From NCBI RefSeq assembly GCF_042429765.1, contig NZ_JBHLZU010000033.1:62001-126000 (forward strand): DNA of 64,000 bases, read 5' to 3'. Of this stretch, positions 7,919 to 15,360 are shown piece after piece (position 1 is the first letter of the stretch; the number at the start of each line of letters is the position of its first letter). A program made the position numbers and the translations under genes. The notes below the pieces were generated by a model, which was not told the origin of the DNA, did not search any database, and saw only the letters and a program-made list of their open reading frames with translations. Source of the DNA: Allokutzneria oryzae. GTDB taxonomy: Bacteria; Actinomycetota; Actinomycetes; Mycobacteriales; Pseudonocardiaceae.

Positions 7919-9141
7919 GTCTCACTGACGTGGTCGTCACCGGCATCGGGGCGACGACCCCGCTCGGCGGTGACGCGAAGTCCACATGGGACGGACTCGT
8001 CGCCGGCCGCAGCGGCGTGTCCCCGATGCGGGGCGAGTGGGCCGAGCGGTTCGAGCTCGACGTGCGCATCGCCGCGCACCTCGCGGTCGAGCCGACCGAG
8101 GTCCTGCCCCGCGTCGAGGCGCGGCGTCTCGACCGCTGTGAGCAGGTGGCGATGGTCGCCGCCCGCGAGGCCTGGGCCGACGCCGGTCGTCCCGAGGTCG
8201 ACCCCGAGCGGCTCGCCGTCGTGGTCGGCACCGGGATCGGCGGCGCGCTGACGATCCTGCACCAGGACGACCTGCTGGAGGAGTACGGCAAGCGCAAGGT
8301 CTCGCCGCTCACGGTGCCGATGCTGATGCCCAACGGCCCGGCGGCCTGGGTCGGGCTGGACCTCGGCTCCCGAGGCGGCGTGCACGCGCCCGTCTCGGCC
8401 TGCGCCTCCGGCGCGGAGGCCATGGCCTGGGCGTGGCGCATGCTGCGCGCGGGCGAGGTCGACGTCGTCGTCGCCGGTGGCGCGGAGGCGTGCATCACCA
8501 GCCTCCCGGTGGCCGGGTTCAGCCAGATGCGGGCGATGAGCACGCGCAACGACGAGCCGGAGCGCGCCTCCCGGCCCTTCGACGCGCAGCGGGACGGCTT
8601 CGTCCTCGGCGAGGGCGCCGGGATCATGGTGCTGGAGCGCGAGGAGTACGCGAAGGCCCGAGGCGCCCGCGTGTACGCCAAGCTCGCAGGCGCGGGAACC
8701 AGTGCCGACGCGCACCACATCACCGCACCCGACCCCGAGGGCACGGGCGCGGCGCGGGCGATCAGCAAGGCGCTGACCACCGGCGGGCTCTCGCCCACCG
8801 ACATCGGTCACGTCAACGCGCACGCCACCTCGACCCCGGTCGGGGACGTCGCGGAGGCGATCGCCATCCAGAGCTCGGTCGGGACGCACCCGGTCATCAC
8901 CGCTCCGAAGTCCGCGCTGGGCCACCTGCTCGGCGGTTCGGGCGCGGTGGAGTCCATGGCGACCGTGCTCGCACTGCACCACGGCGTTGTCCCGCCCACC
9001 TTGAACCTGGAGAACCTCGACCCCCGCGTGCAGCTGGACGTCGTCTCGGGCGCGGCCCGTGACGTCAAGCTGGAAGCGGCGGTCAACGACTCCTTCGGGT
9101 TCGGCGGGCACAACGTCGCGCTGGCATTCACCAGGGTCTAG
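7915..9141 (+). CDS. fabF: 3-oxoacyl-ACP synthase II
   Basis: The 408-residue elongating condensing enzyme adds two-carbon units from malonyl-ACP to growing acyl-ACP. The Cys-His-His triad is visible in VSACASGAE (Cys163), NAHATSTPVGD (His303) and KSALGHLLGGSGA (His337); the NDSFGFGGHN segment closes the fold. Coupled to acpP by an ATGA overlap. The stop codon is followed at once by a stem-loop that may separate it from accD6. Equivalent in position to kasA/kasB of mycobacteria; only one copy is present here. Confidence 0.95.
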   Translation: MSLTDVVVTGIGATTPLGGDAKSTWDGLVAGRSGVSPMRGEWAERFELDVRIAAHLAVEPTEVLPRVEARRLDRCEQVAMVAAREAWADAGRPEVDPERLAVVVGTGIGGALTILHQDDLLEEYGKRKVSPLTVPMLMPNGPAAWVGLDLGSRGGVHAPVSACASGAEAMAWAWRMLRAGEVDVVVAGGAEACITSLPVAGFSQMRAMSTRNDEPERASRPFDAQRDGFVLGEGAGIMVLEREEYAKARGARVYAKLAGAGTSADAHHITAPDPEGTGAARAISKALTTGGLSPTDIGHVNAHATSTPVGDVAEAIAIQSSVGTHPVITAPKSALGHLLGGSGAVESMATVLALHHGVVPPTLNLENLDPRVQLDVVSGAARDVKLEAAVNDSFGFGGHNVALAFTRV

Positions 9142-9172
9142 GTCCCGTGTGGGCGGGCCGTGAACACGGACC
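9141..9172 (+). terminator. Stem-loop after fabF (possible terminator or attenuator)
   Basis: GGTCCCGTGT (9141-9150) pairs with ACACGGACC (9164-9172) with one bulged C. It starts on the last base of the fabF stop and precedes accD6 by about 135 bases. There is no T-tract, as is common in actinomycetes. It may end part of the fab transcript. Confidence 0.5.
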
Positions 9173-9240
9173 TCCCACCCAGGGCCTGGGGCGTACCCGG
9201 TGGGCGTACCCGCCCGCCGGGTCGTCGCGGCCCACCACCC

Positions 9241-9302
9241 GAGGAGTGCGGGGAAGAAACTCCTCCCTGCCCCCGCTCACTCCGGCCACCCGAGCGAGGA
9301 GT
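9241..9302 (+). promoter_or_regulatory. accD6 leader: mutually exclusive pairing over the ribosome binding site
   Basis: GAGGAGT occurs twice, at 9241-9247 and at 9296-9302, the second containing the Shine-Dalgarno of accD6. Between them at 9259-9265 lies the exact complement ACTCCTC. The complement can pair with the upstream copy (7 bp, 11-base loop) and leave the ribosome site free, or with the downstream copy and hide it. This is the layout of a translational switch. Regulation itself is inference. Confidence 0.5.
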
Positions 9303-9307
9303 CCACG

Positions 9308-10765
9308 ATGACCGTTGTTGACGCCAGGCCCACCACGTCGGACGGGGCGGCCGACGACCTCAGGGATCCGGAGGTCCGGCTCGCGCAGCTGATGGACGCC
9401 GGGTCGACGGAGCCGCTGCGCCCCCGCGACACCAGCGGCGTCCACGCGGTGCGCGGGCGCGTCGACGGCGCGAAGGTCATCGCCTACTGCACCGACGGCT
9501 CGCTGATGGGCGGGGCGATGGGCTCCGAGGGCTGTCGGCTCGTCGTCGAGGCCATCGACACCGCGGTGCGCGAGCGCTGCCCGGTGATCGGCGTCTGGCA
9601 CTGCGGCGGCGCCCGGCTCGCCGACGGCGTCGAGGCGCTCGACGGTGTCGGGCAGATGTTCGCCGCGATGGTGCGCGCCTCCGGCCGCGTCCCGCAGATC
9701 TCCGTCGTCGTCGGCCCGGCGGCCGGCGGCGCCGCGTACGGCCCCGCGCTGACCGACGTGGTGATCATGTCCAAGGAGGGCCGGGTGTTCGTCACCGGTC
9801 CGGACGTGGTCCGCTCGGTCACCGGTGAGCAGATCGACATGGAGGCGCTCGGCGGTGTCGAGGCGCACGGCAAGAAGTCCGGCGTCGTGCACGTGGTCGC
9901 CAAGGACGAGGCGGACGCCTACGAGCGCGCCCGCCGCATCACCGGCCTGTTCGCCCGTCCCGGACTGTTCGACCTGGCCTCGGTGCGCGAGGACCGCGAT
10001 CTGGCCGCGACCCTGCCGGACCAGCCGCAGCGCGCCTACGACGTGCACCCGCTGATCAAGGAGCTGCTGGACAGCACACCCGCCGAGGAAGAGGGCAAGA
10101 AGCCGGTCAGCAGCTTCGAGGAGCTGCAGGCCAAGTGGGCGGCCAACATGACGGTCGGCCTCGGCCGCCTCGGTGGCCGCACGGTCGGCGTGATCGCGAA
10201 CAACCCGCTGCGCATGGGCGGCTGCCTGGACTCCACGAGCGCGGAGAAGGCTTCCCGCTTCGTCCGGCTCTGCGACGCCTTCGGCATCCCGCTGCTGGTC
10301 CTGGTGGACGTGCCCGGCTACCTGCCCGGTGTCGGCCAGGAGTGGGAGGGCGTGGTCCGCCGGGGCGCGAAGCTGCTGCACGCCTTCGCCGAGGCCGTGG
10401 TCCCGCGCGTCACCCTGGTGACCCGCAAGGCCTACGGCGGCGCCTACATCGCGATGAACTCCCGTTCCCTCGGCGCCACCAACGTCTTCGCATGGCCGAC
10501 CGCGGAGGTCGCGGTCATGGGCGCGAAGGCGGCGGTCGGCATCCTGCACCGCCGCAAGCTGGCGGCGGCCCCGGAGGAGGAGCGCGAGGCCCTGCACGCC
10601 CAGCTCGCCGAGGAGCACGAGCGCGTGGCGGGTGGGGTGAACCGCGCACTGGCCATCGGTGTGGTGGACGAGGTCATCGAGCCCAAGCACACCCGCCGCC
10701 GCCTCGCCGAGGCCCTCGCGGCGGCCCCGGCGGGCCGGGGCGCCCACGGCAACATCCCGCTCTGA
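9308..10765 (+). CDS. accD6: Acyl-CoA carboxylase carboxyltransferase (beta) subunit, AccD6-like
   Basis: A 485-residue carboxyltransferase that moves CO2 from carboxybiotin to acetyl- or propionyl-CoA, making malonyl-CoA or methylmalonyl-CoA. Both crotonase-like halves are visible: the first with GVWHCGGARLADGVEAL and GPAAGGAAYGPALTD, the second with NNPLRMGGCLDSTSAEKASRF, VDVPGYLPGVGQEW and RKAYGGAYIAMNSR. Its place after fabF is that of accD6 in mycobacteria, where it supplies malonyl-CoA to the adjacent synthase. ATG 9308 has a GAGGAGT ribosome site at 9296-9302 that takes part in a possible RNA switch. No biotin-carrier alpha subunit lies in the window. Confidence 0.92.
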   Translation: MTVVDARPTTSDGAADDLRDPEVRLAQLMDAGSTEPLRPRDTSGVHAVRGRVDGAKVIAYCTDGSLMGGAMGSEGCRLVVEAIDTAVRERCPVIGVWHCGGARLADGVEALDGVGQMFAAMVRASGRVPQISVVVGPAAGGAAYGPALTDVVIMSKEGRVFVTGPDVVRSVTGEQIDMEALGGVEAHGKKSGVVHVVAKDEADAYERARRITGLFARPGLFDLASVREDRDLAATLPDQPQRAYDVHPLIKELLDSTPAEEEGKKPVSSFEELQAKWAANMTVGLGRLGGRTVGVIANNPLRMGGCLDSTSAEKASRFVRLCDAFGIPLLVLVDVPGYLPGVGQEWEGVVRRGAKLLHAFAEAVVPRVTLVTRKAYGGAYIAMNSRSLGATNVFAWPTAEVAVMGAKAAVGILHRRKLAAAPEEEREALHAQLAEEHERVAGGVNRALAIGVVDEVIEPKHTRRRLAEALAAAPAGRGAHGNIPL

Positions 10766-10786
10766 CCCACCCGCCCCCTCTTCGAG

Positions 10787-10848
10787 GCCATTCGCCGACT
10801 TGTGGACGCGACACGCCGTCCCAAAACCGCCATGAGTCGGCGAATGGC
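10787..10848. terminator. 14-bp perfect inverted repeat between convergent genes
   Basis: GCCATTCGCCGACT (10787-10800) and AGTCGGCGAATGGC (10835-10848) are exact reverse complements separated by 34 bases. They lie between the accD6 stop and the stop of the opposite-strand gene at 10874, so a bidirectional terminator is likely. The long loop is unusual for one and leaves a dispersed-repeat origin open. Confidence 0.6.
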
Positions 10849-10873
10849 GCAGGGGTGACGCGGGAGAGCGGGA

Positions 10874-11482
10874 TCAGCAGCGGGCGTTGCGGGAGCTGTT
10901 GTAGAGGCCGTGGTTGATCTTCCAGTTGCCGCTGTCCTGGACCAGCGGGTAGACCACGTGCCAGACGATGCAGTCCGCGCGCAGCTCCGGCGGGGCCTTG
11001 TTCGGGCTCTGCACGCTCACCAGGGACAGCATCACCCGCAGGGCGCCGCCCGAGGTCGTGTCCACCCGGTGCACGTAGATGCTTCCGTCCTGTGTGGACT
11101 CGTACTCCGCGCGCCACTTGGACGGCGGCATCTCCTGGACGCGCGCGGAGACCACGGTGGTCTTCCAGACCTCGTAGTCCCCCCGGTTGATCGCGCTGAA
11201 GTGCCGTTGCAGCAGCTCGCGGATCTCCTCGGCGTGCGGGTGGCCCGCGGCGTCCGCGGTGAGCTGGACCGTGTCCGGTCCCGGCCGGTTGGCCGGGTTG
11301 CGCGAGGAGGTCTCCGGCGGCAGCACCGAAGCGACCTGTGTCTCCGGCTGGCGGTTGGACAGCTCACGGATGCCAAGGCCGACGCCCACCGCGAGCACGG
11401 CGGCCACCAGCACCACCGGGAGCAACCAGCGTTGCCCGGCGTTGTTCGACGTCCTCACCGGCACGACACCAGCGTGCCACAT
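10874..11482 (-). CDS. Membrane-anchored protein with NTF2/SnoaL-like extracytoplasmic domain
   Basis: A 202-residue protein with one N-terminal membrane helix (WLLPVVLVAAVLAVGVGLGI, about residues 20-39), a Pro/Ser linker, and a domain with AEEIRELLQRHFSAINRGDYEVWKTTV that resembles the NTF2-like fold used in Mce-associated and similar secreted actinobacterial proteins. Function unknown. The chosen ATG at 11482 has a weak ribosome site; GTG 11464 or GTG 11458 are alternatives and would shorten only the tail before the helix. Lies 3' to 3' with accD6 and is followed upstream by the DUF3145 gene in the same orientation. Confidence 0.6.
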   Translation of the reverse strand: MWHAGVVPVRTSNNAGQRWLLPVVLVAAVLAVGVGLGIRELSNRQPETQVASVLPPETSSRNPANRPGPDTVQLTADAAGHPHAEEIRELLQRHFSAINRGDYEVWKTTVVSARVQEMPPSKWRAEYESTQDGSIYVHRVDTTSGGALRVMLSLVSVQSPNKAPPELRADCIVWHVVYPLVQDSGNWKINHGLYNSSRNARC

Positions 11483-11505
11483 CGGCGAGGCCGCCCCGCA
11501 CCACC

Positions 11506-12009
11506 TCAGCCCACCCGGTGCAGCCAGGTGACCGGGGCGCCGTCGCCCGCCCTGCGGAACGGCTCCAGCGCGTCGTCCCATGCCGAGCCGAGGAGCTCGG
11601 AGGCGCGGTGCGCGATCGCCTCGACGCCGCGGTTGCCCGCGACCAGGCTCCGCAGCTGGTCCTCGTTGACCACGATGTCGCCGTTGGCGCTGGTGCGCGC
11701 CCGCCACAGGCCGAGGCCGGGGGCGTAGCAGAAGCGCTCGCCGTCCACGCCGGGGCTGGGTTCCTCGGTGACCTCGAAGCGCAGCATCGGCCACGCCCGC
11801 AGTGCCGAGGAGAGTTTGCCGCCCGTTCCGGCGTCGGCCGTCCAGGCGCACTCCGCCCGGAGCTGTCCCGGTGCGGCGGGCTGCGCTGTCCACTTGAGGT
11901 CAGCACGGACGCCCAGGGTGCCCGAAATCGCCCACTCGACATGCGGACAGACCGCGGACGGCGACGAGTGGACGTACACAACGCCACTGGTGATGCCCCG
12001 GTTGCTCAC
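11506..12009 (-). CDS. DUF3145 family protein
   Basis: A 167-residue protein that I recognise as DUF3145 from its start (RGITSGVVYVHSSPSAVCPHVEWAI), the FEVTEEPSPGVDGER block and the C-terminal AWDDALEPFRRAGDGAPVTWLHRV. The family is confined to actinobacteria, has no known activity, and is repeatedly found next to the fatty acid synthase block, as here. The GTG start at 12009 has a near-perfect GGAGGT site. No signal peptide or membrane helix is visible, so it is probably cytoplasmic. Confidence 0.85.
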   Translation of the reverse strand: MSNRGITSGVVYVHSSPSAVCPHVEWAISGTLGVRADLKWTAQPAAPGQLRAECAWTADAGTGGKLSSALRAWPMLRFEVTEEPSPGVDGERFCYAPGLGLWRARTSANGDIVVNEDQLRSLVAGNRGVEAIAHRASELLGSAWDDALEPFRRAGDGAPVTWLHRVG

Positions 12010-12314
12010 TGCTGACCTCCGCTGCTGACGAGGGACGTCTTCCCCTACGCCCTGTCAGTGCTCCAGCAGGTGACCGCCCGGCGATCACATGGCGTCATTT
12101 TGCCCCGAACCGCCGCGGTGCGCCATAAGAACCAATGTGGCTGACAGACAGCGTCATCCACCTGAGACCTTTGCTGCGGACGGGCTATCACTGCCCGCTG
12201 CGACCACCACCCCCGACCGCGCACCGTGATCGGACGGCCGGGATCACCGGTCGGGGTGACCGAGACTACCGTGTGTGCCGCGAACAGTCTCCTCAATGCT
12301 TCTGGAGGTGAGCC
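12010..12314. other. Intergenic region between divergent genes
   Basis: About 305 bases between the DUF3145 start and the next gene on the plus strand. It must hold both promoters. I see no RNA gene, strong palindrome or repeat in it; no open frame here looks coding. Confidence 0.5.
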
Positions 12315-13592
12315 GTGCGGCTGGTTCGGCTCGGCGGTGAGCCGACCAAGGTCGGTGCGGACGTCCGCGCCGCCTTGGCCGCATGGGGCGACGGCACCGC
12401 GGTGCTCGGCGGGTTCGCCCTGCTCGGAGTGACTCCGCCCGGCTGCACGCGGCCGTTGGACGCGCTCATCGTGCTGCCCCGCGCCGTGCTGGTGGTGGTC
12501 GGCGTCGACCTGCCGAGTCCCGCGCTGCGCCTGGAGGCCCCGCTGCGGGACCAGTGGAAGGTGGACGGCTGGCCGCTGACCCGGCACGACGGGGCGCGCA
12601 GCCCCGCCGACGAGGCGCTGGCGGCCACGAGCGCGGTGACCGCGCGGCTGCAGGCGGTTCGCGCCGAACCGCTGCCGGTGTGCACGATCATCGCCGTCGG
12701 GCCGTACGTGGAGCGGGTCATCCAGCCAACGGCCGACATCCACCGCGGTGTCCGGGTGCTGTACCCGAAGCCGTCCTCGCTGCTGGCCGCGGTCCGCGAG
12801 CTGGCGATCGGCGACCACCCGTGCACGGCGGAGCAGGCGCGCGGGCTGATCGGCGCGCTGCACCAGGAGTCCGGTGCGGTGCGCGCGGGTGAGCTGATCC
12901 TGGAGGGCTTCCCGGACGCGGTCTCCGCCGACCTCGCCACCGCGAGCACCGCGCTGATCCCCCGCTACCAGGACATCGAGCGGGAGGAGCCGGTTCCGGT
13001 TCGCCCGCCGCGGAAGCCGCTGTGGGCGCGGTTGAGCATCGCCGGGGTCACGTTGCTGGCCGTGGCGGTGTTGGTGATCACGGTGGCGCGTTCCTGCGGG
13101 AGCGTCCCTCGGCCCGTCGCGCAGTCCCCGGTCGTCACCACCACTCCACCGTCCACTGTGGATGACCTGGACTTCACCCCGAAGGGCAACGAGAAGGCGA
13201 CCAACTGCGCGCGGGAGTCCTATGGGGACGTTCAGACCTGGTTCGACGCGCATCCGTGTTCCGGGCTGATCCGCTCGCTGTTCGAGGTCTCCGAACCTCG
13301 GCGGGCGGCCGTGTCCATCGCGGTGGTCAGCTTCACCGACCCCGCCGACGCCGCGGACTTCCAGAAGCTCGCCGACACTCCCGGCACCGGCGCGGTCAGC
13401 GACCTGGTGACCTCCGGCAAGGGGTGGACCAACGGCCCGGTCTCCTTCGACGGAGCCGCTTTCGCGTCCTCCCGGGACACCAAGCGGGTGCGCGTCGTGC
13501 AGGTCGTGTGGATCGGCGCACCGTCCACACCGGACGACGTGTCGCTGCGCGGGATCGCCGACCGGGCGTTGCGGCTGCCGCTACCGGGCTGA
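12315..13592 (+). CDS. Unknown protein with one central membrane helix
   Basis: A 425-residue protein of unknown function. Residues 1-225 form a cytoplasmic domain whose ALIVLPRAVLVVVGVDLPSP...WKVDGWPL stretch weakly recalls the nuclease-related (NERD) fold, though no catalytic set is convincing. A basic stretch and one helix follow (about residues 236-258, SIAGVTLLAVAVLVITVA), then an extracytoplasmic domain of about 150 residues with two cysteines. GTG 12315 has a GGAGGT site at 12304-12309. The last 12 bases overlap the 3' end of the convergent ccdA-like gene. The palindromic motif TCCACTGTGGA occurs inside it (13152-13162). Confidence 0.6.
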   Translation: MRLVRLGGEPTKVGADVRAALAAWGDGTAVLGGFALLGVTPPGCTRPLDALIVLPRAVLVVVGVDLPSPALRLEAPLRDQWKVDGWPLTRHDGARSPADEALAATSAVTARLQAVRAEPLPVCTIIAVGPYVERVIQPTADIHRGVRVLYPKPSSLLAAVRELAIGDHPCTAEQARGLIGALHQESGAVRAGELILEGFPDAVSADLATASTALIPRYQDIEREEPVPVRPPRKPLWARLSIAGVTLLAVAVLVITVARSCGSVPRPVAQSPVVTTTPPSTVDDLDFTPKGNEKATNCARESYGDVQTWFDAHPCSGLIRSLFEVSEPRRAAVSIAVVSFTDPADAADFQKLADTPGTGAVSDLVTSGKGWTNGPVSFDGAAFASSRDTKRVRVVQVVWIGAPSTPDDVSLRGIADRALRLPLPG

Positions 13593-14399
13593 CCGGCGGC
13601 GGAGGACGAACACCACCGCCGCGACCACCGCGACCACGCCGATCACCGCGAGGTCCGGCACCGAGTCGGCGAGGCCGCGCAACCAGACCTCGATGGAGAA
13701 CTCCGTGTCCACGTCGAGGAGTCCGGTCAACCCGGCTGTTCCCTCGGTGAGGACGAACAGCAGACCGATCCCGACGAACAACAGCCCGGAGATCAGCGTC
13801 GTGCTGTGCACGCGCAGCGGACCGAGCTTGATCTCCTTGCCGCGCAACCAGGTCCGCTGCCCCAGCCGCAGTCGCTCCCACAACGACGCCAGCGCGAACA
13901 GCGGCAGCACCATGCCGAGGCCGTACACCGCGAGCAGGACCGCGCCGTAGACGGGATCCCCACCGGCGGCCGCGACGGTGAGCACCGCGCCGAGGATCGG
14001 TCCGGAGCAGAAACCCGCCAGCCCGTACACCGCGCCGAGCGCGAAGACCGACGCGGCCGAGCCGATGCTGATGCGGGCGGCGGCCTCCTGGGCTCGGCGT
14101 GAGCCGAAACCCTTGCCGAGGATCTGCGCGATACCGAGTGCGATCAGCACGATTCCCGACACGAGGGTGACCGTGCCCCGGTGCTCGGCGAACAGCCCGC
14201 CGAGAGCAGCCGACGCCGCGCCGAGCGGGACCAGGGTCGTGATCAGTCCCAGGTAGAAGACCCCGGTGCGCGCGAGCAGCCGCTTGGGGTTCTCGAAGGC
14301 GTAGGCGAAGAAGGCGGGCAGCAGCAAGGCCGAGCACGGACTGGCCAGGGCGAGAACCCCGCCGAGCAGCGCGCCGAGGTAGCCGACCTCGACGTTCAT
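13581..14399 (-). CDS. ccdA: Cytochrome c biogenesis / thiol transporter protein, CcdA-like
   Basis: A 272-residue membrane protein with six or more helices. The ASPCSALLLPAFFAYAF and GLAGFCSGPILGAVL segments each carry one cysteine in the position expected for the CcdA/DsbD transmembrane thiol pair, which passes electrons from cytoplasmic thioredoxin to extracytoplasmic thiol proteins. It overlaps the DsbA-like gene upstream by four bases (ATGA), and the partner is probably that secreted thioredoxin-fold protein. A C-terminal extension of about 60 residues ends in another helix and RRR. Confidence 0.85.
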   Translation of the reverse strand: MNVEVGYLGALLGGVLALASPCSALLLPAFFAYAFENPKRLLARTGVFYLGLITTLVPLGAASAALGGLFAEHRGTVTLVSGIVLIALGIAQILGKGFGSRRAQEAAARISIGSAASVFALGAVYGLAGFCSGPILGAVLTVAAAGGDPVYGAVLLAVYGLGMVLPLFALASLWERLRLGQRTWLRGKEIKLGPLRVHSTTLISGLLFVGIGLLFVLTEGTAGLTGLLDVDTEFSIEVWLRGLADSVPDLAVIGVVAVVAAVVFVLRRRSAR

Positions 14400-15175
14400 C
14401 GCGTGTTCTTGAGGCGTTCGATCGCGGCGACGAACTCGTCGAGCGGGCGGGCGCCGACCAACGGCCGTCCATTGAGGACGAACGCGGGCGTTCCGGTCAC
14501 GCCGAGCCTTCGGCCCTCGGCGATGTCCGCGCGGATCTCCTCGGCCAGTGCCGGGTCGGCGAGGTCGGTCTCGAAGCGCTTGAGGTCGGCGACGCCGACG
14601 CGCTTGGCGATCTCGACCAGGCGCTCGCGCGGGAACGAGGCCCTGCCCTGGCGCGGGGCCTCGGCGAAGGCGAGCTCGTGGTAGGGCCAGAACTTGCCCT
14701 GCTTGCCGGCCGCGCGGGCGGCGAGCGCGGCGTTCTCGGACTCCTCGCCGAACATCGGGTAGTCCCGCCACTCGATGCGCAGGGTGCCGTTGTCGACGTA
14801 GCGGCGGATGAGCTCCGGCTTGGTGTCCGTGGCGAACTTCACGCAGTACGGGCAGCGGTAGTCGGCGAACTCGACGAGCACGACGGGGGCGTCGACCCGG
14901 CCCATCGCGTACGGGTCGCCTTCCTTGCGGCGCGCGACCGACTCGTCGATGGTGCCGGTGGTGCCGTCGTCGCGCGGCTGCACCGAGACGGTCGGCACCA
15001 CGGGTGCGGCGGCCGTCTCCTGAGAACCGCCGTCGCGCCCCGCCGAGACGTAGACCAGCGCCACCAGCGCGACCACCACCAGGGCGGGCACCAGCCAGCG
15101 GCTCACTGGCACGCGCTGGTCGGGCTTGGAGGCGGTGAAGTCCGGGTCCTGCGGTGCGTTGGTGTGCGTGCTCAC
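14396..15175 (-). CDS. DsbA-like membrane-anchored thiol-disulfide oxidoreductase
   Basis: A 259-residue protein: cytoplasmic tail, one helix (about residues 27-45), linker, then a thioredoxin-fold domain with active site CPYC (Cys108, Cys111) and the cis-proline segment VTGTPAFVLNG. It is of the DsbA / DsbG-like family (thioredoxin_4) acting on exported proteins. GTG 15175 has a GAGGA site. Co-transcribed with the ccdA-like gene, so the pair probably forms one thiol relay in the cell envelope. Whether it oxidises or reduces cannot be told from the sequence; pairing with CcdA favours a reducing or isomerase role. Confidence 0.88.
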   Translation of the reverse strand: MSTHTNAPQDPDFTASKPDQRVPVSRWLVPALVVVALVALVYVSAGRDGGSQETAAAPVVPTVSVQPRDDGTTGTIDESVARRKEGDPYAMGRVDAPVVLVEFADYRCPYCVKFATDTKPELIRRYVDNGTLRIEWRDYPMFGEESENAALAARAAGKQGKFWPYHELAFAEAPRQGRASFPRERLVEIAKRVGVADLKRFETDLADPALAEEIRADIAEGRRLGVTGTPAFVLNGRPLVGARPLDEFVAAIERLKNTR

Positions 15176-15360
15176 TTGTCCTCATCTGTGTGGCGTCAGG
15201 CCAGGCCCCTGCACCGTACCCATCGGGCCCCGGGGGTATGGCAGGCCCCACCCCCGCGCTGGGGCTGCCCCAAGCCCAGGTCGGAGGCTCGCCAGATCTG
15301 TTTCGGCCCCGCTTCTCGTCAGCCTGGGCAGGAGCAGGTCTTCAGGCCCGAGGGGAACCC

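Noticed and set aside
9188..9208. Direct repeat GGGCGTACCC upstream of accD6
   Set aside because: Two short copies close together, but not symmetric and without other support as a regulator site.
12045..13253. 402-codon minus-strand frame opposite the unknown membrane protein
   Set aside because: Composition is that of an antisense frame; the plus-strand gene has a ribosome site, a membrane helix and a normal domain pattern.
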